A DNA stretch of 42,305 bases, from positions 1 through 42,305 of the forward strand of contig CAMARK010000036.1 in the NCBI GenBank assembly GCA_945860205.1. Direction: 5' to 3'. Position 1 is the stretch's first letter. Every line of letters starts with the position of its first letter. The notes under the pieces are model-generated. The model was given only the letters and a program-made list of their open reading frames with translations, ran no database searches and had not been told where the DNA came from. A program made the translations under genes and the position numbers. Source of the DNA: Reyranella massiliensis 521 (GTDB lineage: Bacteria > Pseudomonadota > Alphaproteobacteria > Reyranellales > Reyranellaceae). Below are positions 15,927 through 23,998 of this stretch, one piece after another.

Positions 15927-17045
15927 ATGAGTTCGTCCCCGTTCGAAACTGTCGACTGCGTTGTGATCGGTGCAGGCGTCGTGGGCCTTGCCGTCGCCCG
16001 CGCCCTTGCCCTTGCCGGCCGTGAGGTCATCGTGGTGGAGGTCGCCGAAGGCATCGGCACCGAGACCAGTTCGCGCAATTCCGAGGTCATCCACGCCGGC
16101 ATCTACTATCCCAAGGGCAGCCTGATGGCGCGGACCTGCGTCGAAGGCCGCCACCTGCTCTATGCCTACTGTGCCGAGCACGGCGTGCCGCACCTGAACT
16201 GCGGCAAGCTGATCGTGGCGACCAACGAGGCCGAGAGCGAGAAGCTGGCCGAGATCAAGGGCCGCGCCGAAGCCAACGGCGTCGAGGGCATGCGGCTCCT
16301 GAGTGCGGCCGAGGCGATGGCGATGGAGCCCAACCTGCATTGCACGGCGGCACTTCTGTCGCCCCGTACCGGCATCGTCGACAGCCACTCCTACATGCTG
16401 GCGCTGCAGGGTGATGCCGAAAGCCACGGCGCGATGTTCGCCTTCCATAGCCCGGTGAAGCAGGGCCGGGTCGTCGAGAGCGGCGTCGAGATCGAGGTCG
16501 GCGGAACCGAACCGATGAACCTCCGTTGCCGTCTCGTCGTGAACTCTGCCGGGCTGCATGCGCCGGGGCTGGCACAAAAAATCGCCGGCCTGCCATCCGA
16601 TCGCATCCCGCCTGCGTACTACGCCAAAGGAAACTATTTCACCTTGGCTGGACGCTCCCCCTTCTCGCGCCTGATCTACCCTGTCCCCGTGCCGGGTGGC
16701 CTTGGCGTGCACATAACCGTCGATCTCGGCGGCCAAGCCAAGTTCGGCCCGGACGTCGAATGGATCCCGAGTATCGACTACACCGTCGATCCGCACCGCG
16801 CCGACAAGTTCTACGCCGCCGTGCGCCGCTATTGGCCGGACCTCAAGGACGGCGCCCTTCAGCCGGGCTATGCCGGTATCCGCCCCAAGATCGTGCCGCA
16901 AGGCGCACCGGCCCAGGACTTCACGATCCACGGACCGGCCGACCATGGCGTGCCCGGCCTCATCAATCTGTTTGGCATCGAATCGCCCGGCCTCACCGCG
17001 TCGCTGGCGCTGGCTGATCGGGTACGCGACATTGCTTCCGCATGA
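15927..17045 (+). CDS. lhgO: FAD-dependent oxidoreductase, L-2-hydroxyglutarate oxidase-like
   Basis: A 372-aa DAO-superfamily flavoprotein. The FAD dinucleotide fold is [19 protein letters not shown] with the acidic end [18 protein letters not shown] is the L-2-hydroxyglutarate dehydrogenase/oxidase signature; the C-terminal FAD contact is [17 protein letters not shown]. It probably oxidises L-2-hydroxyglutarate to 2-oxoglutarate, a metabolite-repair step, though related 2-hydroxyacids are possible. It is divergent from the folM gene (55 bases) and overlaps the next esterase gene by ATGA. Confidence 0.85.
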   Translation: MSSSPFETVDCVVIGAGVVGLAVARALALAGREVIVVEVAEGIGTETSSRNSEVIHAGIYYPKGSLMARTCVEGRHLLYAYCAEHGVPHLNCGKLIVATNEAESEKLAEIKGRAEANGVEGMRLLSAAEAMAMEPNLHCTAALLSPRTGIVDSHSYMLALQGDAESHGAMFAFHSPVKQGRVVESGVEIEVGGTEPMNLRCRLVVNSAGLHAPGLAQKIAGLPSDRIPPAYYAKGNYFTLAGRSPFSRLIYPVPVPGGLGVHITVDLGGQAKFGPDVEWIPSIDYTVDPHRADKFYAAVRRYWPDLKDGALQPGYAGIRPKIVPQGAPAQDFTIHGPADHGVPGLINLFGIESPGLTASLALADRVRDIASA

Positions 17046-17872
17046 CCTTGGCGCGTCGCGGTATCCTCTCGGGGTTGCTTGCGGCGCTGACCGGCTGCTC
17101 GCCAGCGGCCCTCCTCAACACGACCGTCTCGCGCAAAGGCTACGCGCTGGACTCCGACATTGCCTACGGGCCGCTGCCACGACAGAAGCTTGACCACTAC
17201 CGACCGGAAACGCCGCGCCCGGATGGCAAGACGGTGGTGTTCTTCTACGGCGGCAACTGGGACAGCGGCGCCAAGAGCGACTATCTGTTCGTCGCCCAGG
17301 CGCTCGCCGCGCGCGGCATCGGGGTGATCGTCGCCGATTATCGCCTCTATCCCGAGGTGCGCTTTCCCGCCTTCATCGAGGACGGTGCGCTGGCCGTGCG
17401 CTGGGCCGCAGACAAGGTCGGTATCGACAAGCTCTTCCTGATGGGCCACTCCGCCGGCGCGCAGATCGCGCTCATGCTGGCCGTCAACACACCCTATCTC
17501 GCGGCAGCCGGCGTCGACCGCATCAAGCTCCGGGCCGTGATCGGTCTATCCGGCCCCTACGATTTCCTGCCGCTCACCTCGCGAAAGCTGCAGGACATTT
17601 TCGGCGGACCATCGCGACCCGAGACGCAGCCGATTACTTTTGCCAAGGCCCCTCTGCCGCCGGCGCTGTTCATCCACGGCACCGGCGATACCATCGTGAA
17701 GCCCGGCAACAGCGAACGCCTGGCCGCCGCGTGGCGGGCAGCCGGCGCGCCGGTCGAACTCAAGCTCTACCCCGATGTCGATCATGTCGATGTCGTAGGG
17801 TCGTTTGCCGATCTCCTGCGCGCCCGCGCCCCGACCCTGGCCGACGTCACCGCCTACATCGACAGCCACTGA
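17042..17872 (+). CDS. Lipoprotein alpha/beta hydrolase (esterase)
   Basis: A 276-aa alpha/beta hydrolase. It carries a short signal with a lipobox-like LTGC (Cys19), so it may be a lipoprotein. Catalytic features are visible: an oxyanion segment FFYGGNW (an HGGxW variant), nucleophile elbow GHSAGA, acid Asp in HGTGDTIV and His in DVDHVD. This is the BD-FAE/HSL-like carboxylesterase group. The ATGA overlap with the flavoprotein gene suggests co-translation, but no shared pathway is obvious. Confidence 0.82.
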   Translation: MTLARRGILSGLLAALTGCSPAALLNTTVSRKGYALDSDIAYGPLPRQKLDHYRPETPRPDGKTVVFFYGGNWDSGAKSDYLFVAQALAARGIGVIVADYRLYPEVRFPAFIEDGALAVRWAADKVGIDKLFLMGHSAGAQIALMLAVNTPYLAAAGVDRIKLRAVIGLSGPYDFLPLTSRKLQDIFGGPSRPETQPITFAKAPLPPALFIHGTGDTIVKPGNSERLAAAWRAAGAPVELKLYPDVDHVDVVGSFADLLRARAPTLADVTAYIDSH

Positions 17873-17941
17873 TCCTAGCAGGCGATCCGCGCTGCGGAAG
17901 GCAATTCCGGGGCTGGCCGCTGCCGTCGCGTTTCGCTAATG

Positions 17942-17961
17942 CTTGGGGCAACAAACCCAAG
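17942..17961 (+). promoter_or_regulatory. Small hairpin before the nitronate monooxygenase gene
   Basis: CTTGGG (17942-17947) and CCCAAG (17956-17961) form a 6-bp stem with an 8-base loop ending 14 bases before the ATG, next to the ribosome site. It could affect translation initiation; it may also be chance. Confidence 0.25.
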
Positions 17962-17975
17962 TGGGGAACCGGCAG

Positions 17976-18950
17976 ATGATCAAGACGCGCTTCACCGAGA
18001 TGTTCGGCATCAAGCACCCGATCGTACAGGGCGGCATGCAGTGGGTCGGCCGCGCCGAGCTTGCATCGGCGGTGTCGAATGCCGGCGCTCTCGGCATCCT
18101 GACCGGCCTCACGCAGCCGACACCCGAGGACCTGCGCAAGGAGATCAAGCGCTGTCGCGAGATGACGGACAAGCCGTTCGGCGTGAACCTCACCATCCTG
18201 CCGACCCTGGTGCCCCGGCCCTACGGCGAATACATCGACGCCATCATCGATTCGGGCATCAAGATCGTCGAGACGGCGGGCAACAATCCCAAGCCCTTCC
18301 TGCCCAAGCTCAAGGAAGCCGGTATCAAGGTCATCCATAAATGCACCTCGGTGCGTCATGGCATCTCGGCCGAGAAGGTCGGCGTCGATGCGATTTCCAT
18401 GGACGGCTTCGAATGCGCCGGCCACCCCGGCGAGGACGATGTGCCGAACCTGGTGCTGCTGCCGGCGGCGGCCGATGTCATCAAGATCCCGATGCTGGCG
18501 TCCGGCGGCTTCGGCGACGCGCGCGGCTTGGTCGCGGCGCTGGCACTGGGCTGCGACGGCATCAACATGGGCACGCGCTTCATGGCGACCAAGGAAGCGC
18601 CGATCCACGACAACGTGAAGAAGGCGCTGGTCGAGAGCGACGAACGTTCCACCGCCCTGATCTTCAGGACCTTGCGTAACACCAGCCGCGTCTACGGAAA
18701 CTCCGTCGCCAAGAAGGCGATCGAGATGGAGCATGAGGGCAAGACCATCCAGGAGATCGGCCCGATCGTGGCCGGCGCCAAGGGCCGCGTGGTCTACGAG
18801 ACCGGCGACATGGAGCACGGCGTGTGGTCGGCCGGCACGGTGATGGGAATCATCAACGACGTTCCCTCCTGCAAGGAACTGGTCGAGCGAATCGTGTCCG
18901 AGGCCGAGGAGATGATCCGCGGCCGGCTGGCGAAGGCGATCGCAGCTTAA
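17976..18950 (+). CDS. Nitronate monooxygenase (2-nitropropane dioxygenase family)
   Basis: A 324-aa TIM-barrel flavoprotein. Family motifs are HPIVQGGMQWVG, FGVNLTILPT, the active-site region GFECAGHPGEDD and the FMN-phosphate region ASGGFGDARGLVAALALGCDGINMGTRF. It would oxidise alkyl nitronates or related compounds with FMN. The ATG at 17976 follows GGGGAA; a GTG or other start upstream would add non-conserved residues. Its stop overlaps the convergent membrane-protein stop by 4 bases. Confidence 0.9.
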   Translation: MIKTRFTEMFGIKHPIVQGGMQWVGRAELASAVSNAGALGILTGLTQPTPEDLRKEIKRCREMTDKPFGVNLTILPTLVPRPYGEYIDAIIDSGIKIVETAGNNPKPFLPKLKEAGIKVIHKCTSVRHGISAEKVGVDAISMDGFECAGHPGEDDVPNLVLLPAAADVIKIPMLASGGFGDARGLVAALALGCDGINMGTRFMATKEAPIHDNVKKALVESDERSTALIFRTLRNTSRVYGNSVAKKAIEMEHEGKTIQEIGPIVAGAKGRVVYETGDMEHGVWSAGTVMGIINDVPSCKELVERIVSEAEEMIRGRLAKAIAA

Positions 18951-19339
18951 GCGGCGGGTGCCCGCCGGCGTTTCAACCAGCGCCAAAGAAGACCGCCGAA
19001 AGGCGGCAGGAGACAGAGGCCGGCGACGAGGATCGCCATTGCAGCCACCAGGCAGTTCCAGCCGGTCCGCGCGCCGACCACGCACTCCCAATCGGCGGCC
19101 ATGAAGCCGAGCGCCGCCAGCATCACGGGACTGGCGAACACGGCGACCGGCCAGAGCTTCCAGGCGACAGCCTCGACCCCGGGCCACCACTGACAGACAA
19201 AGCTACTGACGAGGGCACCGCCGAACAGGCCCACGGCGCCGATGAAAGCCATCTGCGGATTGATAAAGGCGCCTGCGATGGCGCCGGTCATGACGGCGCC
19301 GATCAGGTGACCCATGACGAAGGGATGAATGCGCAGCAT
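18947..19339 (-). CDS. Small integral membrane protein, unknown function
   Basis: A 130-aa protein with about four hydrophobic helices (around residues 8-30, 33-50, 61-84 and 92-115) and a basic tail WRWLKRRRAPAA that predicts a cytoplasmic C-terminus. Two Cys residues (WECVV, WNCLV) flank the loop before the last helix. I do not recognise a family. It begins 4 bases after the alpha/beta hydrolase stop, so the two are probably cotranscribed. Confidence 0.7.
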   Translation of the reverse strand: MLRIHPFVMGHLIGAVMTGAIAGAFINPQMAFIGAVGLFGGALVSSFVCQWWPGVEAVAWKLWPVAVFASPVMLAALGFMAADWECVVGARTGWNCLVAAMAILVAGLCLLPPFGGLLWRWLKRRRAPAA

Positions 19340-19343
19340 GGCC

Positions 19344-20159
19344 TCATGTCGCGATCAGCCTGGCGACCGCTTCCGGATGGGTGTCCAGCATACCGTGATT
19401 GGCGCCGGCCAGTCCCTCCGTTCGCGCATTGGGCAATAGCGTCACCAGGGCCCGCGCGATCGAGCGCACGACTTCCTGGCTGGTTCCGCCATCGACGATG
19501 GTGACCGGCTGCTTCAAAGAGGCCAAGTCCGCCGCCGTGCTGGTGCAGACGAAGCAACTGCGGACGTCGATGGCGTTGCGCGCTGCCGCGGCGCTGAGGT
19601 AGCCGCGCACCGGATCGGGCATGCGGCCGAAGGCGCCGTCGCCAAACCAGTAATCGATCATCAACCGCACGACCTCGGGCTCACCCGCCGTTGCACGCCG
19701 CGCGTAGTCCTCGAAATGAGCAGCCGCCGGTTTTAGCGCGGTATCGTCGGCGGTGAGTTGCAGCGCCCGAAAATAGACCGGCTCGAACAGCACGATCCGT
19801 TCGACCGCGCCGGCCTGCAATTGCATTGCTGCCTGCAAAGCGATGTTGCCGCCGAAGGAATGACCAATCAGATGCACCGGCTCGCCCAGCGAGTCGACCA
19901 GACGCGCCACGGCGGTGCCCATGGCCGCCATCCGCCCGGCCGGTACATCGTCCTCCAGGCGATCGGAGCCGCCATAGCCTGGCAGATCGGGACAGATCGT
20001 GCGAAAGCGCTCCTTGAGATGCGGCACGACGCGGCCCCACGAGCGGCCCTCGCCGGGCGAGCCATGGACCATGACCAGCGGCGGGCCGCTGCCGTCCTCG
20101 CGATAGGCGAGCTTGCGGCCATTGGGCAAATCGAGCGTGGGCAAGTCGAGCGTGGGCAT
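19344..20159 (-). CDS. Alpha/beta hydrolase
   Basis: A 271-aa alpha/beta hydrolase of the HGSPG type. MVHGSPGEGRSWG gives the oxyanion region, LIGHSFGGNIAL the nucleophile Ser, and GANHGMLDTHP the catalytic His; TIVDGGTS is the acid-strand region. The substrate is not predictable. The ATG at 20157-20159 begins a near-perfect 5-residue repeat (TLDLP TLDLP). The gene is divergent from marR across the palindromic operator and may also be under MarR control. Confidence 0.82.
   Translation of the reverse strand: MPTLDLPTLDLPNGRKLAYREDGSGPPLVMVHGSPGEGRSWGRVVPHLKERFRTICPDLPGYGGSDRLEDDVPAGRMAAMGTAVARLVDSLGEPVHLIGHSFGGNIALQAAMQLQAGAVERIVLFEPVYFRALQLTADDTALKPAAAHFEDYARRATAGEPEVVRLMIDYWFGDGAFGRMPDPVRGYLSAAAARNAIDVRSCFVCTSTAADLASLKQPVTIVDGGTSQEVVRSIARALVTLLPNARTEGLAGANHGMLDTHPEAVARLIAT
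20124..20159. repeat. 15-bp tandem repeat at the hydrolase 5' end
   Basis: GGGCAAATCGAGCGT (20124-20138) and GGGCAAGTCGAGCGT (20139-20153) differ at one base and are followed by a partial third unit GGGCAT containing the start codon. On the coding strand they encode the repeated TLDLP. It is a length-neutral (multiple of 3) slippage tract. Confidence 0.75.
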
Positions 20160-20276
20160 CAGCGATTTCCATTCATGATGAGACCTGTCCACTTGCCGTG
20201 CACCGCCGGCCTCCGTCGATGACCAGTCCGCCGTTTTTCTTGCCCATTCTGCCGGGAATGGCTCCCAAGGTCTTTC

Positions 20277-20298
20277 CATGTATATACATGCAATGTAT
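20277..20298. promoter_or_regulatory. Overlapping palindromes, probable MarR operator
   Basis: CATGTATATACATG (20277-20290) is a perfect 14-bp palindrome. Overlapping it, ATACAT (20284-20289) and ATGTAT (20293-20298) are perfect inverted repeats around GCA. The site ends 11 bases before the marR ATG, inside the 150-base divergent region with the hydrolase gene. MarR proteins typically bind AT-rich palindromes of this size next to their own gene. Confidence 0.6.
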
Positions 20299-20309
20299 AG
20301 AGATGCGCA

Positions 20310-20762
20310 ATGTCGAAGAAAACACGATCCCCCAAGACGCTGCGCACCGACGCCCGGGCGGCCCTGGAAGTCTGCGCCGGATGGAACGTCCGGCTGGCAG
20401 CGCGGCGCATCACCCAGTTCCTCGAGCAGCGCATGGAGGGCTCGGGGCTCTCCTTCGCCCAGTTCGGGCTGCTGGCGGAGATCGCCTCGGCGGCCGACGA
20501 CACCATCACGGCGCTGGCGGAGCACATCGGACTCGACCAATCGACCCTGTCGCGCACCTTGCGCACGCTCGAAGGCGAGGGCCTGGTCGAGATCGCCATC
20601 GTCGAAAGCGACCAGCGCAAGCGCATGGTCTGGCTTACGGAGACGGGCGCACGCCGCCTCGAAGCCTCCCTCGTCTCTTGGCGGCAGGCCCATGCCGAGC
20701 TGGGTAAGGTTCTGTCGACCGATCTCGTGCAACGGCTGGCCCTGGAGGCCCAAAAGATATGA
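20310..20762 (+). CDS. MarR family transcriptional regulator
   Basis: A 150-aa winged-helix MarR protein. The HTH is LAEHIGLDQSTLSRTLRTLEGEGLVE and the wing contains SDQRKRMVWLTETGARRLE. It probably represses itself and the two overlapped MFS genes through the palindrome just upstream, with release by a small ligand. Its stop overlaps the first MFS start by ATGA. The ligand is unknown and should resemble the transported substrate if the regulon is local. Confidence 0.9.
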   Translation: MSKKTRSPKTLRTDARAALEVCAGWNVRLAARRITQFLEQRMEGSGLSFAQFGLLAEIASAADDTITALAEHIGLDQSTLSRTLRTLEGEGLVEIAIVESDQRKRMVWLTETGARRLEASLVSWRQAHAELGKVLSTDLVQRLALEAQKI

Positions 20763-21991
20763 CGACGAACCCCGCCCTACTCGACAGCCGCACCGCCTGG
20801 ATCACCGCGACGGCGGCGCTGGTCATCCTGACCCTCTGCTACGGCGCACCGCTGGTCTCGGTGGTCGCCATGAAGCCGATCGCGGCCGAACTCGGGACCT
20901 CGCGCTCCGGCCCGGCCGGTGCCGGCTCCGTCGTCTATATCGGCGCGGCTGTCGGCGGCATCGTCGCGGGCTGGCTGGCCGGCAAGCTGGGCGTGCGCCG
21001 GGTGGTGATGTTCGGCGGCACGATGGTGGCCGCGGGCCTCGTGCTCTCGGCGTCGGGCGGCATGCTGGAGCTTTACGCCGGCCACGGTGTGCTGATGGGC
21101 CTGTTCGGCACGGCGTGCATGTTCTCGCCGCTCATCACCTACGTCAGCCGCTGGTTCGAACGCCGCCGAGGTGCTGCGGTGGCGTTGATCTCGTCGGGGC
21201 AGGCCGTCGCCGGCGCGGTCTGGCCGCCTTTGTTGCAGCTCGGCGTCGATACGCTCGGCTGGCGCTGGACCATGGTCGCGTTCGCCATCCTGGTCGTCGT
21301 CGCGGTGGCAGCACTCACCATCATATTCCTCCATCCGCCGCCCGAGGAATCGGCGGCGTCAGTGAATGCGACGGACCGGCCGCAGTCGAGCGGCGACGTC
21401 CTCGGCATGCCACGCAACAGGCTCATGATCCTGCTGATGGCCGCCGTGTTCTGCTGCTGCGTGCCGATGGCGGTGCCGATGCACCACGTGCCGGCCTTCT
21501 GCAGCGACCTCGGCATGACACCGCAATACGGCGCCGCCATGCTGTCGGTGCTGCTGGGCAGCGCCTTCGTGGCGCGGCAGTTCTGGGGCTGGGTTGCCGA
21601 TCGCATCGGCGGCCTGCAGACCCTGCTCTGGGCCTCGCTCGTGCAGGCAACGGCCTTGACCGGCTTCCTGCTGACCAAGGATCAGGCCGCCTTGTTCGCC
21701 ATCTCGGCTGTCTTCGGCATCGGACTGTCGGGACTGTTGCCCGCCTACGTGATCACCGTCCGCGAGTATTATCCGCTCGAGGAAGCTAACTGGCGGATCC
21801 CCACGGTGCTGTTCGCCGGCCTGCTGGGCATGGCGACGGGCGGCTGGGGCGCGGGCTTCCTCTACGACGCGTTCGGCGACTATCTCTCGTCCTTCGCGGT
21901 CGGCATGGCGTTCAACCTCGTCAATCTCGCAGTGCTTCTATTCCTTGTTGGACGAAAACTCCGGCCCATCCGTGTCCTGGCCGCCGTATAA
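20759..21991 (+). CDS. MFS transporter, first of a tandem pair
   Basis: A 410-aa major facilitator with about 12 helices. The loop 2-3 motif is GWLAGKLGVRRVVMFGG and the equivalent second-half loop is GWVADRIGGLQTLL. VREYYPLEEANWRIP is shared with the next gene. The fold resembles the OFA/monocarboxylate-type MFS group, so an organic acid is plausible but not shown. An FCCC segment in helix 7 (FCCCVPMAVPMHHV) is conserved in both copies. It overlaps marR by ATGA. Confidence 0.88.
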   Translation: MTTNPALLDSRTAWITATAALVILTLCYGAPLVSVVAMKPIAAELGTSRSGPAGAGSVVYIGAAVGGIVAGWLAGKLGVRRVVMFGGTMVAAGLVLSASGGMLELYAGHGVLMGLFGTACMFSPLITYVSRWFERRRGAAVALISSGQAVAGAVWPPLLQLGVDTLGWRWTMVAFAILVVVAVAALTIIFLHPPPEESAASVNATDRPQSSGDVLGMPRNRLMILLMAAVFCCCVPMAVPMHHVPAFCSDLGMTPQYGAAMLSVLLGSAFVARQFWGWVADRIGGLQTLLWASLVQATALTGFLLTKDQAALFAISAVFGIGLSGLLPAYVITVREYYPLEEANWRIPTVLFAGLLGMATGGWGAGFLYDAFGDYLSSFAVGMAFNLVNLAVLLFLVGRKLRPIRVLAAV

Positions 21992-21997
21992 TGGGGC

Positions 21998-23245
21998 ATG
22001 ACGAACAACAGCGGTGAGCTGGACGGCCGCGCCGCCTGGACCGTGGCCGCGGCGGCGGTTGCCATCCTGACCATCGCCTACGGCGCGCCGCTGATTGCCG
22101 TGCTGGCCATGAAGCCCATCGCGACCGAGCTGCAGACGCAGCGCTCCGGGGCGGCGGCGGTCGGCGCTTTCGTCTACGTCGGCGCCTCGATCGGCGGCAT
22201 TCTGGCGGGCTGGCTGGCGGGCCGGTTGGGCGTCCGCCGCATCGTGATGTTCGGCGCGGTCATGATGGCCGCGGGCCTCATCCTCTCCGCATCGGGCGGC
22301 CTGCTCGAGCTCTATGCCGGTCATGGAGTCCTGATGGGGCTGTTCGGCAGCGCCTGCATGTTCTCGCCCCTTCTCACCTACGTCAGCCGCTGGTTCGAGC
22401 GCCGGCGCGGCTCCGCGGTGGCGCTGATCTCATCGGGCCAAGCGGTCGCCGGCACGATCTGGCCGCCGCTGCTGCAGTTCGGCATCGACGAGATCGGCTG
22501 GCGCCGCACCATGATGCTGTTCGGGTTGTTCCTGATCCTGGCGGTGATCGCCCTGGCCGCGATCTTCCTGCGGCCGCCGCCCGACGTGCCGGCGCCGGCC
22601 GTCGCCGCGGCGCGCGGTGTGCACCACCCGGCAGGCGTCGTCGGCCTGCCGCCCAACCTGGCGATGGCGCTCCTGATGCTGGCGATCTTCTGCTGCTGCG
22701 TGCCCATGGCGATGCCGATGCAACACGTCGTCGCCTACTGCGGCGACCTGGGATTCGCCTCGCAGTATGGAGCGGCGATGCTGTCGGTGCTGCTGGGCAC
22801 GGCGTTTCTGGCGCGGCAATTCTGGGGCTGGCTCTGCGATCGCATCGGCGGCCTGCAGACCCTGGTGCTGAGCTCGATGGCGCAGATCACGGCCTTGACC
22901 GGCTTCCTGCTGACCCAGGACGGCGTTGCGCTCTTCTTCGTCTCCTCGGCCTTCGGCTTCGGCCTCGCGGGGTTGGTGCCGGCCTATGTGATCGTCGTCC
23001 GCGAATACTATCCCCTGGAGGAAGCGAACTGGCGTATTCCGACGGTGCTTTTCGGCGGCACCATGGGCATGGCGGCCGGCGGCTGGGGCGCCGGCCTGCT
23101 GTTCGATCAGTTCAGCAGCTACCTGCCGGCGTTCGGGACCGGCGTTGCCTTCAACATGCTGAACTTCCTCATCCTGATGTTTCTTTTCACCCGCTCGCGC
23201 GGGCTTCACACCAGGTTGATGCGGCAGCCGCAGACCTCGACCTGA
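21998..23245 (+). CDS. MFS transporter, second of a tandem pair
   Basis: A 415-aa paralogue of the preceding MFS gene, starting 6 bases after it. It keeps GWLAGRLGVRRIVMFGA, YVSRWFERRRGSAVALISSGQAVAG, FCCCVPMAMPMQHV and VREYYPLEEANWRIP. Divergence is greatest in the N-terminal tail, the central loop (PPPDVPAPAVAAARGV) and the C-terminal tail. A related substrate is likely. The last 40 bases overlap the 3' end of the convergent VOC gene. Confidence 0.88.
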   Translation: MTNNSGELDGRAAWTVAAAAVAILTIAYGAPLIAVLAMKPIATELQTQRSGAAAVGAFVYVGASIGGILAGWLAGRLGVRRIVMFGAVMMAAGLILSASGGLLELYAGHGVLMGLFGSACMFSPLLTYVSRWFERRRGSAVALISSGQAVAGTIWPPLLQFGIDEIGWRRTMMLFGLFLILAVIALAAIFLRPPPDVPAPAVAAARGVHHPAGVVGLPPNLAMALLMLAIFCCCVPMAMPMQHVVAYCGDLGFASQYGAAMLSVLLGTAFLARQFWGWLCDRIGGLQTLVLSSMAQITALTGFLLTQDGVALFFVSSAFGFGLAGLVPAYVIVVREYYPLEEANWRIPTVLFGGTMGMAAGGWGAGLLFDQFSSYLPAFGTGVAFNMLNFLILMFLFTRSRGLHTRLMRQPQTST

Positions 23246-23955
23246 GACGGCCCCCGCTTCTTGCCGCGCTTCTCCGCCGCCGCCAGGACGCGTTCGCGGT
23301 CGACGACCCTCACGTCATAAGCCGACACGCCGGGCCCACGCCCATCGACGATCGGCACGAAGCGAATCTGCGAGCCGTCGAGCCGGATGATGTCGTCCTC
23401 GACCGGACGGTTCAGGATTTTCGCCCAGGTGGCGGCAGCCTTGTCCGGATCCTCGTGCTGGATCTCGACGCCGTCCAGGCCGTTGGTCACGTCCGAGCGC
23501 GCGTGCTTCAGCCAGCCTTTCTCGGCCGGCGGCCACCACAGCGCCGGATCGACGCCCGGTGGTGCAAAGGTCGTGTCGAGCGACAGCAGAACGCCCGTCG
23601 TGTCCGACGGATGGAAGTGAGTGTACTGATATTCCGGCAGGTCCTTCTGAGCCACCGCGCGCACGCCGAGGTCGGTCACGCGCTTGCGCTCGGCAGCGGC
23701 GTCGGGAACCTGGAGGATGACCATGTAGCCGCCGTCGCCCTTGCGCCGCTCGATGTAGCGGCCCGCCGACGTGCCCTGCTGGAACGGCGTCACGATCTCG
23801 AGGAAGTCGTGGCCGGTCGGGCAGACAACATTGACCAGGCCCCATTTGGCGACGCCGGGGTCGCGATAGGCGACCTCGATGCCCAGGATATCGCAGAGCT
23901 CCTCGCGCGTGCTTTCGAGATCGCCGCAGACGAAAACGCATTGCCTGAGTCGCAT
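23206..23955 (-). CDS. VOC superfamily (glyoxalase-like) protein
   Basis: A 249-aa protein with two VOC half-domains: LRQCVFVCGDLESTREELCDILGI opens the first and NGLDGVEIQHEDPDKAAATWAKIL the second. Possible metal ligands include His and Glu in FLEIVTP and YTHFHPSD. Enzymes of this fold include dioxygenases, isomerases and lyases, and none can be named from sequence alone. A strong GGGAGGG ribosome site precedes the ATG at 23955. It is divergent from the LivM-like gene (43 bases). Confidence 0.72.
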   Translation of the reverse strand: MRLRQCVFVCGDLESTREELCDILGIEVAYRDPGVAKWGLVNVVCPTGHDFLEIVTPFQQGTSAGRYIERRKGDGGYMVILQVPDAAAERKRVTDLGVRAVAQKDLPEYQYTHFHPSDTTGVLLSLDTTFAPPGVDPALWWPPAEKGWLKHARSDVTNGLDGVEIQHEDPDKAAATWAKILNRPVEDDIIRLDGSQIRFVPIVDGRGPGVSAYDVRVVDRERVLAAAEKRGKKRGPSQVEVCGCRINLV

Positions 23956-23998
23956 CGCATCCCTCCCTTTCCTTGGCTGTCCGGTCTATCGTAACGCC

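Noticed and set aside
20160-20753. Long upstream extension of the alpha/beta hydrolase frame on the minus strand
   Set aside because: It would run through the operator and antisense to marR; the conserved hydrolase begins at 20159.
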